From positions 1 to 49,784 of the forward strand of contig NZ_PPXX01000104.1 of NCBI RefSeq assembly GCF_021655075.1: a stretch of 49,784 bases of DNA, read 5' to 3'. A model generated the notes under the pieces. That model was not told where the DNA came from, searched no databases, and saw only the letters and a list, made by a program, of their open reading frames with translations. Source of the stretch: Clostridium sp. Cult2 (GTDB taxonomy: Bacteria; Bacillota; Clostridia; Tissierellales; Tepidimicrobiaceae). Below, one piece after another: positions 7,590-15,334 of this stretch; the stretch's first letter is position 1, and each line of letters begins with the position of its first letter. The translations under genes were made by a program, and so were the position numbers.

Positions 7590-8348
7590 ATGATAAAAGG
7601 GAACAGAGATAGTATTTTATTAACTCATGAAGAAACTATAGAATTAATTAAAAAATCTCAAAATGGAGATAAGGCAGCAAAAGATAAACTAGTAAAGCAT
7701 AATATGGGGCTTATTAGAAGTGTTTTAAGAGGATTTAATAATAGAGGCTATGAGATGGATGATTTATTCCAGATAGGTAGTATTGGTCTTTTGAAAGCCA
7801 TAGACAAATTTGATATTTCCTATGATGTAAAGTTTTCAACCTATGCAGTTCCTATGATTGCAGGAGAGATAAAAAGGTTTTTACGGGATGATGGGTTAAT
7901 TAAGGTTAGTAGATCTTTGAAACAAACTGCTAATAGAATAAAATATACCCAGGATAAACTTTCAAAGACATTAGGTAGAGAGCCTACTATACAGGAAATT
8001 TCTCATGAATTAGATATCGATAAGGAAGAAATTGTAATGGCTTTAGAGTCTTCTTATCATCCAGACTATCTATATGATGTAATTCATCAGAATGAAGGAA
8101 ATCCTCTTTATTTAATTGATAAGATAAGTACAGAAGAAGATAGTGAAAAGGATATGATAGAGAGAATAATTTTAAAAGAAATGTTATCCCAATTAAAAGA
8201 AAGAGATAGACAAGTAATTATTTTAAGATATTTTAAAGATAAAACACAAGTTCAAGTAGCCAATTTACTAGGCATATCCCAGGTGCAAGTTTCCAGGATT
8301 GAAAAGAAGATAATTGAAGAAATGAAAAGGATGTTAGTTAAGGCATAA
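7590..8348 (+). CDS. sigF: Forespore RNA polymerase sigma factor SigF (SpoIIAC)
   Basis: Directs early forespore transcription. The 252-residue protein has sigma-70 regions 2 (DDLFQIGSIGLLKAIDKFD, STYAVPMIAGEIKRF), 3 and 4. Region 4 contains the helix-turn-helix near TQVQVANLLGISQVQVSRIEKK. Size and position after spoIIAB identify SigF rather than SigB or SigG. The gene starts 5 bases after spoIIAB. A terminator overlaps its stop codon and closes the operon. Confidence 0.96.
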   Translation: MIKGNRDSILLTHEETIELIKKSQNGDKAAKDKLVKHNMGLIRSVLRGFNNRGYEMDDLFQIGSIGLLKAIDKFDISYDVKFSTYAVPMIAGEIKRFLRDDGLIKVSRSLKQTANRIKYTQDKLSKTLGREPTIQEISHELDIDKEEIVMALESSYHPDYLYDVIHQNEGNPLYLIDKISTEEDSEKDMIERIILKEMLSQLKERDRQVIILRYFKDKTQVQVANLLGISQVQVSRIEKKIIEEMKRMLVKA

Positions 8349-8367
8349 AACTATGCCTTATTTTTTT
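8339..8367 (+). terminator. Terminator overlapping sigF stop codon
   Basis: TAAGGCATA (8339-8347) pairs with TATGCCTTA (8352-8360) around AAAC, followed by seven T residues. The stop codon is in the 5' arm. Confidence 0.9.
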
Positions 8368-8396
8368 GAATTAAAAAAAAATATAAGAGAATAATA
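8367..8396 (+). promoter_or_regulatory. Possible sigma-F/sigma-G-type promoter of the spoVA operon
   Basis: TGAATT (8367-8372) and AATAATA (8390-8396) are 17 bases apart. They resemble the forespore consensus (TGMATA, CATWMTA) with mismatches. spoVA operons are sigma-G dependent in Bacillus. Confidence 0.35.
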
Positions 8397-8417
8397 ATTG
8401 TAGAATGGAGTGATTAT

Positions 8418-8594
8418 ATGCAAAGAAAAGGGAGAATACAGAAGAATAAAATAAATATAATGGCTATTCTGTTAATAATATTAATTTTGCTTGGTTGTTT
8501 TATATGGTATGGAGAACTAGGAACAAATAGAGAGGTTCCAAAAAGAGCAAAACTAGTTAGTAATTTTTTAATAAAGGGTGATAGTTATCGATAA
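8418..8594 (+). CDS. 58-residue small membrane protein or lipoprotein, unknown
   Basis: I do not recognise a family. The ORF has ATGGAGTGATT before its ATG. Its basic N-terminus (residues 2-12) is followed by a hydrophobic run (about 14-30) with LLGC at 23-26. This resembles a lipobox, so the product could be a 33-residue mature lipoprotein or a single-pass membrane protein. The remainder is basic (REVPKRAKL). It lies between the sigF terminator and spoVAA and overlaps the spoVAA start by 17 bases; spoVAA lacks its own clear ribosome binding site, so translation of this ORF could feed it. Coding status is inferred from start-site quality, hydrophobicity pattern and overlap. An uncounted leader peptide is the alternative. 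Confidence 0.6.
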   Translation: MQRKGRIQKNKINIMAILLIILILLGCFIWYGELGTNREVPKRAKLVSNFLIKGDSYR

Positions 8595-9207
8595 AGAACA
8601 AGTATATATTAATCTTGAAACCAAATATTCAGTGGAATTAAATTCTCATATATATGTAGAAGATGTTGGTGAAGTATATTGCAAGAATGATAGCATTAAG
8701 AAAAAAGTGGAAAAGGTTAGAATTTATAATGGAAAAGACAAAGAGATGTATGATTATATTTCTGGAAATGAGATTACCACCAAAGTATTAAATGCTGTGG
8801 AAAATATAGATGTTACTATAATAGGAGGACCAGATATTTTATTAGAAGTAAAAGGAAAAGAAGAATCAAATAGATTATTGAATTTTTTAAAAATTTCCTT
8901 TGTCATGATAGTTTTATTTTTAGGAGCTGCTGCAGCAATTATTAACTTCTATGAAGATGTGAATATGAGTAAATCTATGGAAAAAATATATTTCACAATA
9001 ACAGGAATGAAAAAAGAAAATCCGTTAATAATAACTATTCCTTTATCTATAGGAACTGGATTAGGTATGTTTGCATTTTTCAGTAGAATATTTAGCTTCA
9101 GCAAAAGAAGAAGGCAAGAACCAGGGCCAATGGAGCTGGAACTATATCTTTATGATAAAGACATAGAAGATAATATACTCAATGACTTAAAAAAACAGAA
9201 AAACTAA
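8578..9207 (+). CDS. spoVAA: Stage V sporulation protein AA
   Basis: Component of the SpoVA channel system that moves Ca-dipicolinate into the developing spore and out at germination, in the spore inner membrane. The 209-residue protein has an N-terminal soluble domain (about 1-100) and two membrane segments (about 104-127 and 150-170), as in Bacillus SpoVAA, including the conserved NFYEDVNM stretch. GTG is the first possible start because an in-frame stop lies two codons upstream. No Shine-Dalgarno is seen; the start is inside the preceding 58-codon ORF, suggesting translational coupling. First of five spoVA genes in order. Confidence 0.88.
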   Translation: MIVIDKEQVYINLETKYSVELNSHIYVEDVGEVYCKNDSIKKKVEKVRIYNGKDKEMYDYISGNEITTKVLNAVENIDVTIIGGPDILLEVKGKEESNRLLNFLKISFVMIVLFLGAAAAIINFYEDVNMSKSMEKIYFTITGMKKENPLIITIPLSIGTGLGMFAFFSRIFSFSKRRRQEPGPMELELYLYDKDIEDNILNDLKKQKN

Positions 9208-9209
9208 AG

Positions 9210-9650
9210 ATGTTTTTAGGTGGTGAAAGAAGTGGGAAAGTAATTCTAATTTTTTTAATAGGAGTTTCTACTGGGATTACAGTAGGTAGCGCAGCTGCTG
9301 CCTTTTTGACCTTATTAAAAATTGTACCAAGGGTAACTCAGGTAACAGAAACAAAAGAGTATATTAAGCTATATGAATACGTGATTATTATTGGTGGTAT
9401 CATTGCTAGTTTAATATATTTTTCAGATGTAAAACTTAGTTTTAGCAAGTATTTTTGTGTCCCAGTTGGGATAATTATAGGTGTTTTTTATGGTCTATTC
9501 GCTTCAGCATTAGCTGAAATTTTAAATGTAATACCTGTGTTTGCAAAAAAATTTAAAGCAAAACATGAATTACAATATATTATTGGAGCACTAATTTTTG
9601 GAAAGGTATTAGGTGCTCTATACTATTGGTTAATATTTAAGAAAAACTAG
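9210..9650 (+). CDS. spoVAB: Stage V sporulation protein AB
   Basis: Membrane subunit of the SpoVA dipicolinate channel. The 146-residue protein has about four hydrophobic segments and SpoVAB-like patches (VGSAAAAFLTLLKIVPR near 25-41, YIKLYE near 51-56). It begins 2 bases after the spoVAA stop, so coupled translation is likely; its own ribosome binding site is weak. Function of the AB subunit in Bacillus is not well defined beyond being required in the operon. Confidence 0.88.
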   Translation: MFLGGERSGKVILIFLIGVSTGITVGSAAAAFLTLLKIVPRVTQVTETKEYIKLYEYVIIIGGIIASLIYFSDVKLSFSKYFCVPVGIIIGVFYGLFASALAEILNVIPVFAKKFKAKHELQYIIGALIFGKVLGALYYWLIFKKN

Positions 9651-9663
9651 GAGTGAAATAAAT

Positions 9664-10113
9664 ATGAATCAGATGACAAATAAGGAATACCAAAAATATG
9701 CTAAAAAAAAGATACCAAAACCCACCTATTTTAAAAACATTTTATATGCTTTTATAGTAGGGGGATTTATATGTGTTATCGGTCAAATTATCAGAAAGAT
9801 ATTATTTAAATATGGATTAGATGAAGAAACTGTGGCTACAGGTACTTCAATTATTTTAGTTTTTTTAGGTTCTTTTTTAACTGGATTAGGATACTATGAT
9901 AGGATTGGGAAAATAGGCGGAGCAGGAGCTGCTATACCCATAACTGGTTTTGCTAATTCCATTGTTTCTCCAGCTATGGAATTTAAAAGAGAAGGATTTA
10001 TATTTGGAGTTGCTGCTAGGATGTTTAGTATAGCAGGGCCTGTATTGGTATATGGAGTTAGTAGCTCAATCATTGTGGGAATCTTATATTTATTACTTTC
10101 AAAAGGAAGGTGA
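9664..10113 (+). CDS. spoVAC: Stage V sporulation protein AC
   Basis: Polytopic inner spore membrane protein; SpoVAC forms a mechanosensitive-like channel for dipicolinate release in Bacillus. The 149-residue protein has four hydrophobic segments and the conserved GGAGAAIPITGFANSIVSPA region near residues 94-113. It has the usual charged N-terminus (KEYQKYAKKKIPKP). AGGAGTGAAATAA precedes the ATG. It sits immediately before spoVAD, the order found in all spoVA operons. Confidence 0.95.
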   Translation: MNQMTNKEYQKYAKKKIPKPTYFKNILYAFIVGGFICVIGQIIRKILFKYGLDEETVATGTSIILVFLGSFLTGLGYYDRIGKIGGAGAAIPITGFANSIVSPAMEFKREGFIFGVAARMFSIAGPVLVYGVSSSIIVGILYLLLSKGR

Positions 10114-10117
10114 TATT

Positions 10118-11137
10118 ATGTCGATAAAACGTATTGGAAAGCAGACTGTAAAACTTTCTAATCCTCCATCTATAATAGGCACTGCATCAATTGTAGGTCC
10201 AAAGGAAGGGGATGGTCCACTAAAAGATTATTATGACATTATTTTAGAAGATGATATGTGGGGGCAGGAATCTTTTGAGAAGGCAGAAGCTAGAATTCAA
10301 GAAGAAGCAATTAAATTAGCTATTACAAACGCAAATATATCTCCCAATGATATTGAATACCTTTTCTCTGGTGATTTACTAAATCAGATAATATCATCTT
10401 CATACAGTGCAAGACAATTGGAGATGCCATATTTTGGCCTATACGGAGCTTGTTCAACTATGACCGAATCTTTAAGTCTAGGTGCTATGATAATTGATGG
10501 AGGGTTTGCAGATAAGGTTGTTTGTGCTACTTCTAGTCACTTTAGCTCTGCAGAAAGACAATATAGATTTCCTTTAGAGTATGGTTCCCAAAGACCATTT
10601 TCTTCTCAATGGACAGTTACAGGAGCAGGTGCTACTGTATTGTCTTCTACTGGTAGTGGCCCTTATATAACCTATATTACTACTGGGAAAATAAAGGATT
10701 TAGGAATAACAGATGTAAACAATATGGGAGGTGCTATGGCACCAGCTGCAATAGATACCATATCTCAACATTTTAAGGACACTGGATATAGCCCTGATGA
10801 TTATGACATGGTAATTACCGGGGATTTAGCATCAGTTGGTAAAAAAATATTATTAGATTTGATGAAAAGGGAAGGATATGATCTCTCTGAGAATTATTCT
10901 GATTGTGGAATAGAGATATTTGACGGAGTTGAACAGGATACTCACGCAGGAGGGAGTGGATGTGCTTGTGCTGCTGTAGTTTTTAACGGTTATATTTACA
11001 AAGAGATGACAAAGGGCAATTTAAATAGAGTATTATTGATTGCTACTGGGGCATTGCACTCGCCAATTGCTTCTTTGCAAGGTGAATCCATTCCTGGAAT
11101 AGCACATGCAGTAACTATAGATAATCTTGTTGAATAG
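10118..11137 (+). CDS. spoVAD: Stage V sporulation protein AD (dipicolinate-binding)
   Basis: Binds dipicolinate on the spore membrane and is essential for its uptake. The 339-residue protein has a thiolase-like fold with a cysteine in the family segment YGACSTMTES and ends with GSGCACAAVVFNG and GIAHAV patches. The ATG at 10118 with AAGGAAGGTGAT ahead is chosen over an upstream in-frame ATG inside spoVAC, because it matches the usual 338-residue length. The gene begins 4 bases after the spoVAC stop. Confidence 0.96.
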   Translation: MSIKRIGKQTVKLSNPPSIIGTASIVGPKEGDGPLKDYYDIILEDDMWGQESFEKAEARIQEEAIKLAITNANISPNDIEYLFSGDLLNQIISSSYSARQLEMPYFGLYGACSTMTESLSLGAMIIDGGFADKVVCATSSHFSSAERQYRFPLEYGSQRPFSSQWTVTGAGATVLSSTGSGPYITYITTGKIKDLGITDVNNMGGAMAPAAIDTISQHFKDTGYSPDDYDMVITGDLASVGKKILLDLMKREGYDLSENYSDCGIEIFDGVEQDTHAGGSGCACAAVVFNGYIYKEMTKGNLNRVLLIATGALHSPIASLQGESIPGIAHAVTIDNLVE

Positions 11138-11151
11138 AGAGGGTGTTATAG

Positions 11152-11508
11152 ATGGAATATTTGAAGGTTTTTATAGTAGGTGGGTTAATATGTGTAATTG
11201 GGCAGATTCTTTTAGATACTACCAAGCTGACTCCAGCTCATATTCTAGTAATGTTTTTAGTTGCAGGTGTAATACTAGGTGCTATAGGTTTATATGAGCC
11301 TTTAGTAAAATTTGGAGAAGCTGGAGCAACGGTACCTATATCTGGATTTGGCTATGCATTGAGTAAGGGAGCTATTGATGGAGCTAAATCCAAAGGAATA
11401 ATTGGCGTATTTTTAGGAGGATTGGAAGCAACAGCTGGAGGCGTAGCAGCTGCTATACTTTTTGGTTATATAATGGCTATTGTTTCAAATCCAAAAACAA
11501 AAAGTTAA
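11152..11508 (+). CDS. spoVAE: Stage V sporulation protein AE (SpoVAEb type)
   Basis: Membrane subunit of the dipicolinate channel and a paralogue of SpoVAC: it repeats the VGGLICVIGQI and GEAGATVPISGFGYALSKGA patterns seen in SpoVAC. The 118 residues and four hydrophobic segments are typical of SpoVAEb. It is the last gene of the operon, followed by a strong hairpin; the Bacillus genes spoVAEa and spoVAF do not follow. Confidence 0.94.
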   Translation: MEYLKVFIVGGLICVIGQILLDTTKLTPAHILVMFLVAGVILGAIGLYEPLVKFGEAGATVPISGFGYALSKGAIDGAKSKGIIGVFLGGLEATAGGVAAAILFGYIMAIVSNPKTKS

Positions 11509-11536
11509 AGAGGAGCATATTATAATATGCTCCTCT
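11509..11536. terminator. Perfect 28-base palindrome between convergent spoVAE and PBP1A genes
   Basis: A 14-bp perfect inverted repeat starting AGAGGAGCATATTA lies between the two stop codons. On the minus strand it is followed by TTAACTTTTTG, so it should terminate the PBP gene and probably also spoVA transcripts. Confidence 0.8.
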
Positions 11537-11545
11537 AGGGAATAT

Positions 11546-14464
11546 TTAATCCTCACCATTATCACCATTGCCATTATTGTTATTATTACCGTTATTTCCA
11601 TTGCCATTATCATTGTCTTCTATGTCATCATCTTCATCATTACCATTATTTATTAAATCATTTAACCAATCACTTAACCAGTTTTCCTGATTATGTTCAT
11701 CACATATTTCCGTTGGTACGGTATATTGGTAATCAGGTGGAGTTATTCCTCCATGGTCTTCTGGGTTGTAAGGTGGTTCTCTTTTAATGAAGACCCTTTT
11801 TTCTACACTATCCTCAGGACAATATTCATTAGCGATTTTATTAGTAGTTGTGTCAATATCCAATTCTACATGGGTATCACAGAATTCTGTAGGTTGAGTT
11901 CCTTGAACAAAAATTTCTTTTCTTATGGTACTCCCCCTAGGATCATGATTACATAATTCTGTTGGCAATTTACCAGATTGAGTACAAATATTAACTGAAA
12001 CTATATTATCTGGTTGCTCAAAATTCTTTGCTTCTAATCCTTCATGTACCCTAGTCATTATAATCTTCCATAGTTGAGCAGCCATTGCACTACCTTGATT
12101 CAATTTTATCTGAGGAGAATCATTCCCAATCCATAATCCTGTTACATAGTAGGGAGTATATCCTACAAACCAAGCATCAGCTTTATCTTGAGTTGTACCA
12201 GTCTTACCAGCAGTAGGCATGTTAGGTATCTGAGCCCTTCCTGCAATACCATTTGATACAGTGGTTCTTAATATATCAGACATTATATATGCCACCTGAG
12301 GAGAAACAACGGTAGTTTCTTTTGGCTTATTTTCTAATAATACATTATCATCCTTATCCAAAATCTTAGTGAATGAAATTGGCTTAATATAGGTACCACT
12401 ATTAGCAATAGAACCATAAGCTGCTGTCATATCCAATGGACTTAACCCTTTAGTCATGCCCCCTAATCCTAAGGCGGATAGATTTTCATCATTACTTACA
12501 TTGTTTTCAGCAGAAGTAATGAAATTATCTTTAGATGGGTTCTCTTTATTTATTATTCCCATTCTACTTAGATATTCCATAGACGTGCTAACTCCAATAG
12601 CTTCTACAGTCTTAACTGAGTTAACATTTACAGACTGTTCAACGGAACGCCTTAAGGTGTAAATACCTCTATAGCCTGTATACCAGTTATTTGGCCAAAG
12701 CTGCCCATTACTATAATAAGGTATATCGTCAATTGGCGAAGCTGCAGTATATCCATTATCTAATGCTGGTAAATAAACAGCTAATGGTTTTATAGTTGAT
12801 CCGGGCTGTCGAGCAGAAGAAGTAGCACGGTTAAGAATTCTATTACCTTCTACATCTCGTCCTCCAACTAAAGCTTTTATTTCACCAGTTCTATAATCCA
12901 TTATAACAGTACCTGATTGAGGTTGAACTATACCATCTTTCTGTCTATAGAGATATTTTTCATTGATTAATAAATTGCCTTCAGCATCTACACTATAAAA
13001 GTCAGTATTATCTTTCATATACTTACTTGAAATAGTTATAGATTTATCTTCTCCTATAGAAAATTCATTTTCTGGTATCGACAGTGTACCCATTCTATGA
13101 GTAACTAAGTTTTTTCTTTCATCTATTGAATAATAATCAGCTATATCTATATTGCTTTTATTAGCATTTAATTTTGAATTCTTTATTACTAAATTACCAT
13201 CTGTTATTTCATAAGTATCTTTTTCTATTATTAGATTGAAGTTCTCATCCAAAATATCCCCCTGTTTGTAAAATAATATTCTATTTCTTTCATCGATAAT
13301 ATTCTGTGCTTTATTCAATCTCCAACTAATTAGGGCAGGTCCTTTAATATTCTCCGGATTACCTAATAATACTTCTGTAAAATTATTATAGATATCCTCT
13401 AATATTTTTTGTAGTTCTAAATCCATGGTAGAGTATATTTTCAATCCGCCAGTATATAGTTCTTCTTCTGCTTCTTCTCTAGAATAGCCTAGTTCATTCA
13501 TTAACGCTTCAATTACCTGCACTTTAATGTAATCGTTGAAATAGGAAGAAATGCCTTGAATTTTCTTTTCTCCTGGTTTTACTTTAGCTAAAATATTTTC
13601 ATTTAGGGCAGTATTATATTCTTCTTCCGTAATTTTTTCTAATTCTAACATTTTAGCTAGTACAATTTTTTGACGATTAATAGCTTCTTCATTATAGACT
13701 GCAATATATTTTTCTCCTAATATATCTACCTGCCCTACTTCAATATGTTTGCCACCATCGAAATCTTCTGGTTTAATGGTTTGATATAAAGCATATTTAG
13801 TAGGACTTTTAATTATTCCTGCTAAAACCGCAGATTCTGCAATGGTTAAATTCTCCACATCTTTAGAAAAGTAGGTCTGAGCAGCTTCCTGAACTCCATA
13901 AGCTCCTTGTCCTAAATATATTCTGTTTAGATATCCTTCTAAAATTTGATCTTTTGTCAATGCTTTTTCAATTTGCAATGCTAAATATGCTTCTTTAATC
14001 TTTCTATCGAATTTTTTATCTTCAGTAAGATAAAGGTTTTTTGCTAACTGTTGGGTGATAGTACTTGCCCCTCTTACAATATGGCCTGCTTTAACATTAT
14101 CAATAGCTGATTTAATTATCCCTTTTGGGTCTACACCTATATGTTCGTTAAAACGTTCATCTTCTATAGATATGAAAGCATCCTTTAAATGTTGAGGCAT
14201 CTGGTCAATACCTACAATTGTTCTGTATTCTTCAGTTTGAATTTTTTCCAAAACATTACCATTTTGATCAAGAATAAATGAAGTTTGATTTAACAATGAG
14301 CTAATGTTTTGTGGATTAATTTTAGGAGCATCTTTGGCAATTGCAATTACTACTCCACTAATTGCCCCTACTGCTATTATAGCTAATAAAAATAATACTA
14401 AAAAGAAAATTTTAAGTCTTTTTCTCCATTTAGGCTTTGATTTTTTCTTGTTTTCTTCTGACAT
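11546..14464 (-). CDS. ponA: Class A penicillin-binding protein 1A (glycosyltransferase/transpeptidase)
   Basis: Bifunctional peptidoglycan polymerase and cross-linker. The 972-residue order is: cytoplasmic basic tail, membrane anchor (about 18-42), GT51 domain with E101 in EDERF and RGASTITQQLAKN (131-143), a linker with an extra OB-like region of about 130 residues (380-510), then the transpeptidase with S556-T-I-K559, S611-V-N613 and K754-T-G756. After the catalytic domain comes a cysteine-containing extension (six Cys from about 820) and a low-complexity Asn/Gly/Asp tail in the last 40 residues. AAGGAGGTATTTTT precedes the ATG. A good TTAACA-17-TATAAT promoter lies 40 bases upstream. Transcribed alone, convergent with spoVA. 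Confidence 0.96.
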   Translation of the reverse strand: MSEENKKKSKPKWRKRLKIFFLVLFLLAIIAVGAISGVVIAIAKDAPKINPQNISSLLNQTSFILDQNGNVLEKIQTEEYRTIVGIDQMPQHLKDAFISIEDERFNEHIGVDPKGIIKSAIDNVKAGHIVRGASTITQQLAKNLYLTEDKKFDRKIKEAYLALQIEKALTKDQILEGYLNRIYLGQGAYGVQEAAQTYFSKDVENLTIAESAVLAGIIKSPTKYALYQTIKPEDFDGGKHIEVGQVDILGEKYIAVYNEEAINRQKIVLAKMLELEKITEEEYNTALNENILAKVKPGEKKIQGISSYFNDYIKVQVIEALMNELGYSREEAEEELYTGGLKIYSTMDLELQKILEDIYNNFTEVLLGNPENIKGPALISWRLNKAQNIIDERNRILFYKQGDILDENFNLIIEKDTYEITDGNLVIKNSKLNANKSNIDIADYYSIDERKNLVTHRMGTLSIPENEFSIGEDKSITISSKYMKDNTDFYSVDAEGNLLINEKYLYRQKDGIVQPQSGTVIMDYRTGEIKALVGGRDVEGNRILNRATSSARQPGSTIKPLAVYLPALDNGYTAASPIDDIPYYSNGQLWPNNWYTGYRGIYTLRRSVEQSVNVNSVKTVEAIGVSTSMEYLSRMGIINKENPSKDNFITSAENNVSNDENLSALGLGGMTKGLSPLDMTAAYGSIANSGTYIKPISFTKILDKDDNVLLENKPKETTVVSPQVAYIMSDILRTTVSNGIAGRAQIPNMPTAGKTGTTQDKADAWFVGYTPYYVTGLWIGNDSPQIKLNQGSAMAAQLWKIIMTRVHEGLEAKNFEQPDNIVSVNICTQSGKLPTELCNHDPRGSTIRKEIFVQGTQPTEFCDTHVELDIDTTTNKIANEYCPEDSVEKRVFIKREPPYNPEDHGGITPPDYQYTVPTEICDEHNQENWLSDWLNDLINNGNDEDDDIEDNDNGNGNNGNNNNNGNGDNGED
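11549..11665 (-). repeat. Low-complexity GGN/AAT-type repeat encoding Asn/Gly/Asp tail of PBP1A
   Basis: The last ~40 codons are made almost only of Asn, Gly, Asp and Glu, with repeated GGTAAT/AATAAC-like units. The tract is prone to slippage. Confidence 0.75.
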
Positions 14465-14505
14465 AAAAATACCTCCTTAATTTTAAAAAGGTAGTAAACA
14501 AATCA

Positions 14506-14534
14506 ATTATATCATACAGTAATAGGAATGTTAA
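14506..14534 (-). promoter_or_regulatory. Vegetative promoter of the PBP1A gene
   Basis: On the minus strand TTAACA (14534-14529) and TATAAT (14511-14506) are 17 bases apart, and the -10 is preceded by TGA, an extended -10. Confidence 0.7.
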
Positions 14535-14627
14535 CAAAATGAATTATGAAAATATATTGATTAGTTTCCTTAATTATAATCCTTAACTAATATATTATAC
14601 ATATATTATATACTAGGAGGGATTTTT

Positions 14628-15281
14628 GTGAAACATTATCTATATATAATAAAAAGAAAAAGATTGATATTATGGATTATAGTCTTATTATTAATAGGGT
14701 TATACATATACAAATATATTGATAAAAACATTACACCTACTGTTATGGCTATTGCAGAAATAAGGGCTAGGTCTGTAACTACTGAAGCTATAAATGACAC
14801 AATAAAAAATAAAATAAAGAGGGATATCAACTATAATGATTTAATATTTGTAAAGTATGATAATGAAGGAAAAGTAACACTTATGCAGGCTAATACAATA
14901 TTAATGAACAGTATAGCTTCTGAAGTAGCATTAGAGGTACAAGATCAATTGAGAAAGATAGCTAAATCTAATGTAAAAGTACCATTGAGTAATGCTTTCG
15001 ATACTAGGATTCTGACTCTGCCAAGTATAAGAGTGCAAATAGTACCTCAAGGTTCAGTAGCAGTAGATTTTGCCACTGAATTTGAAGCATCTGGTATAAA
15101 CCAAACTAGGCATAGAATATATATAATTGTAGTTACTGATATTAGAATTATAGTTCCTCTAGTATCTGAAAATATACGTATTACAACCAATATACCTATT
15201 GCTGAAACCATAATAGTGGGAGAAGTTCCAAACCAATATATTAATGTACCTAAAGAGGGTATATTAAACATAGTAAGATAA
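14628..15281 (+). CDS. yunB: Sporulation protein YunB
   Basis: YunB belongs to the mother-cell sporulation gene set in Bacillus; its molecular role is unclear. The 217-residue protein has an N-terminal membrane anchor (about 12-30) and an extracytoplasmic domain with family patches ARSVTTEAIN, PLSNAFDT, GSVAVDFATEFEASGINQTRHRIYI and NIPIAETIIVGEVPNQYINV. The start is GTG preceded by TAGGAGGGATTTTT. The gene is divergent from the PBP1A gene. An AT-rich 160-base gap holds its promoter, which I could not assign to a sigma factor. Confidence 0.92.
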   Translation: MKHYLYIIKRKRLILWIIVLLLIGLYIYKYIDKNITPTVMAIAEIRARSVTTEAINDTIKNKIKRDINYNDLIFVKYDNEGKVTLMQANTILMNSIASEVALEVQDQLRKIAKSNVKVPLSNAFDTRILTLPSIRVQIVPQGSVAVDFATEFEASGINQTRHRIYIIVVTDIRIIVPLVSENIRITTNIPIAETIIVGEVPNQYINVPKEGILNIVR

Positions 15282-15334
15282 TGGTATAATATTACTAAAG
15301 AAGTTTAATTATTTGAACTTGAAAGGGTGATAGA

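Noticed and set aside
10052-10117. Longer N-terminus for SpoVAD
   Set aside because: It would overlap spoVAC by 62 bases and exceed the family length; the ATG at 10118 has a good ribosome binding site.
11549-11665. Tandem repeat as a mobile element or CRISPR
   Set aside because: It is low-complexity coding sequence for an Asn/Gly/Asp tail without spacers or target duplications.
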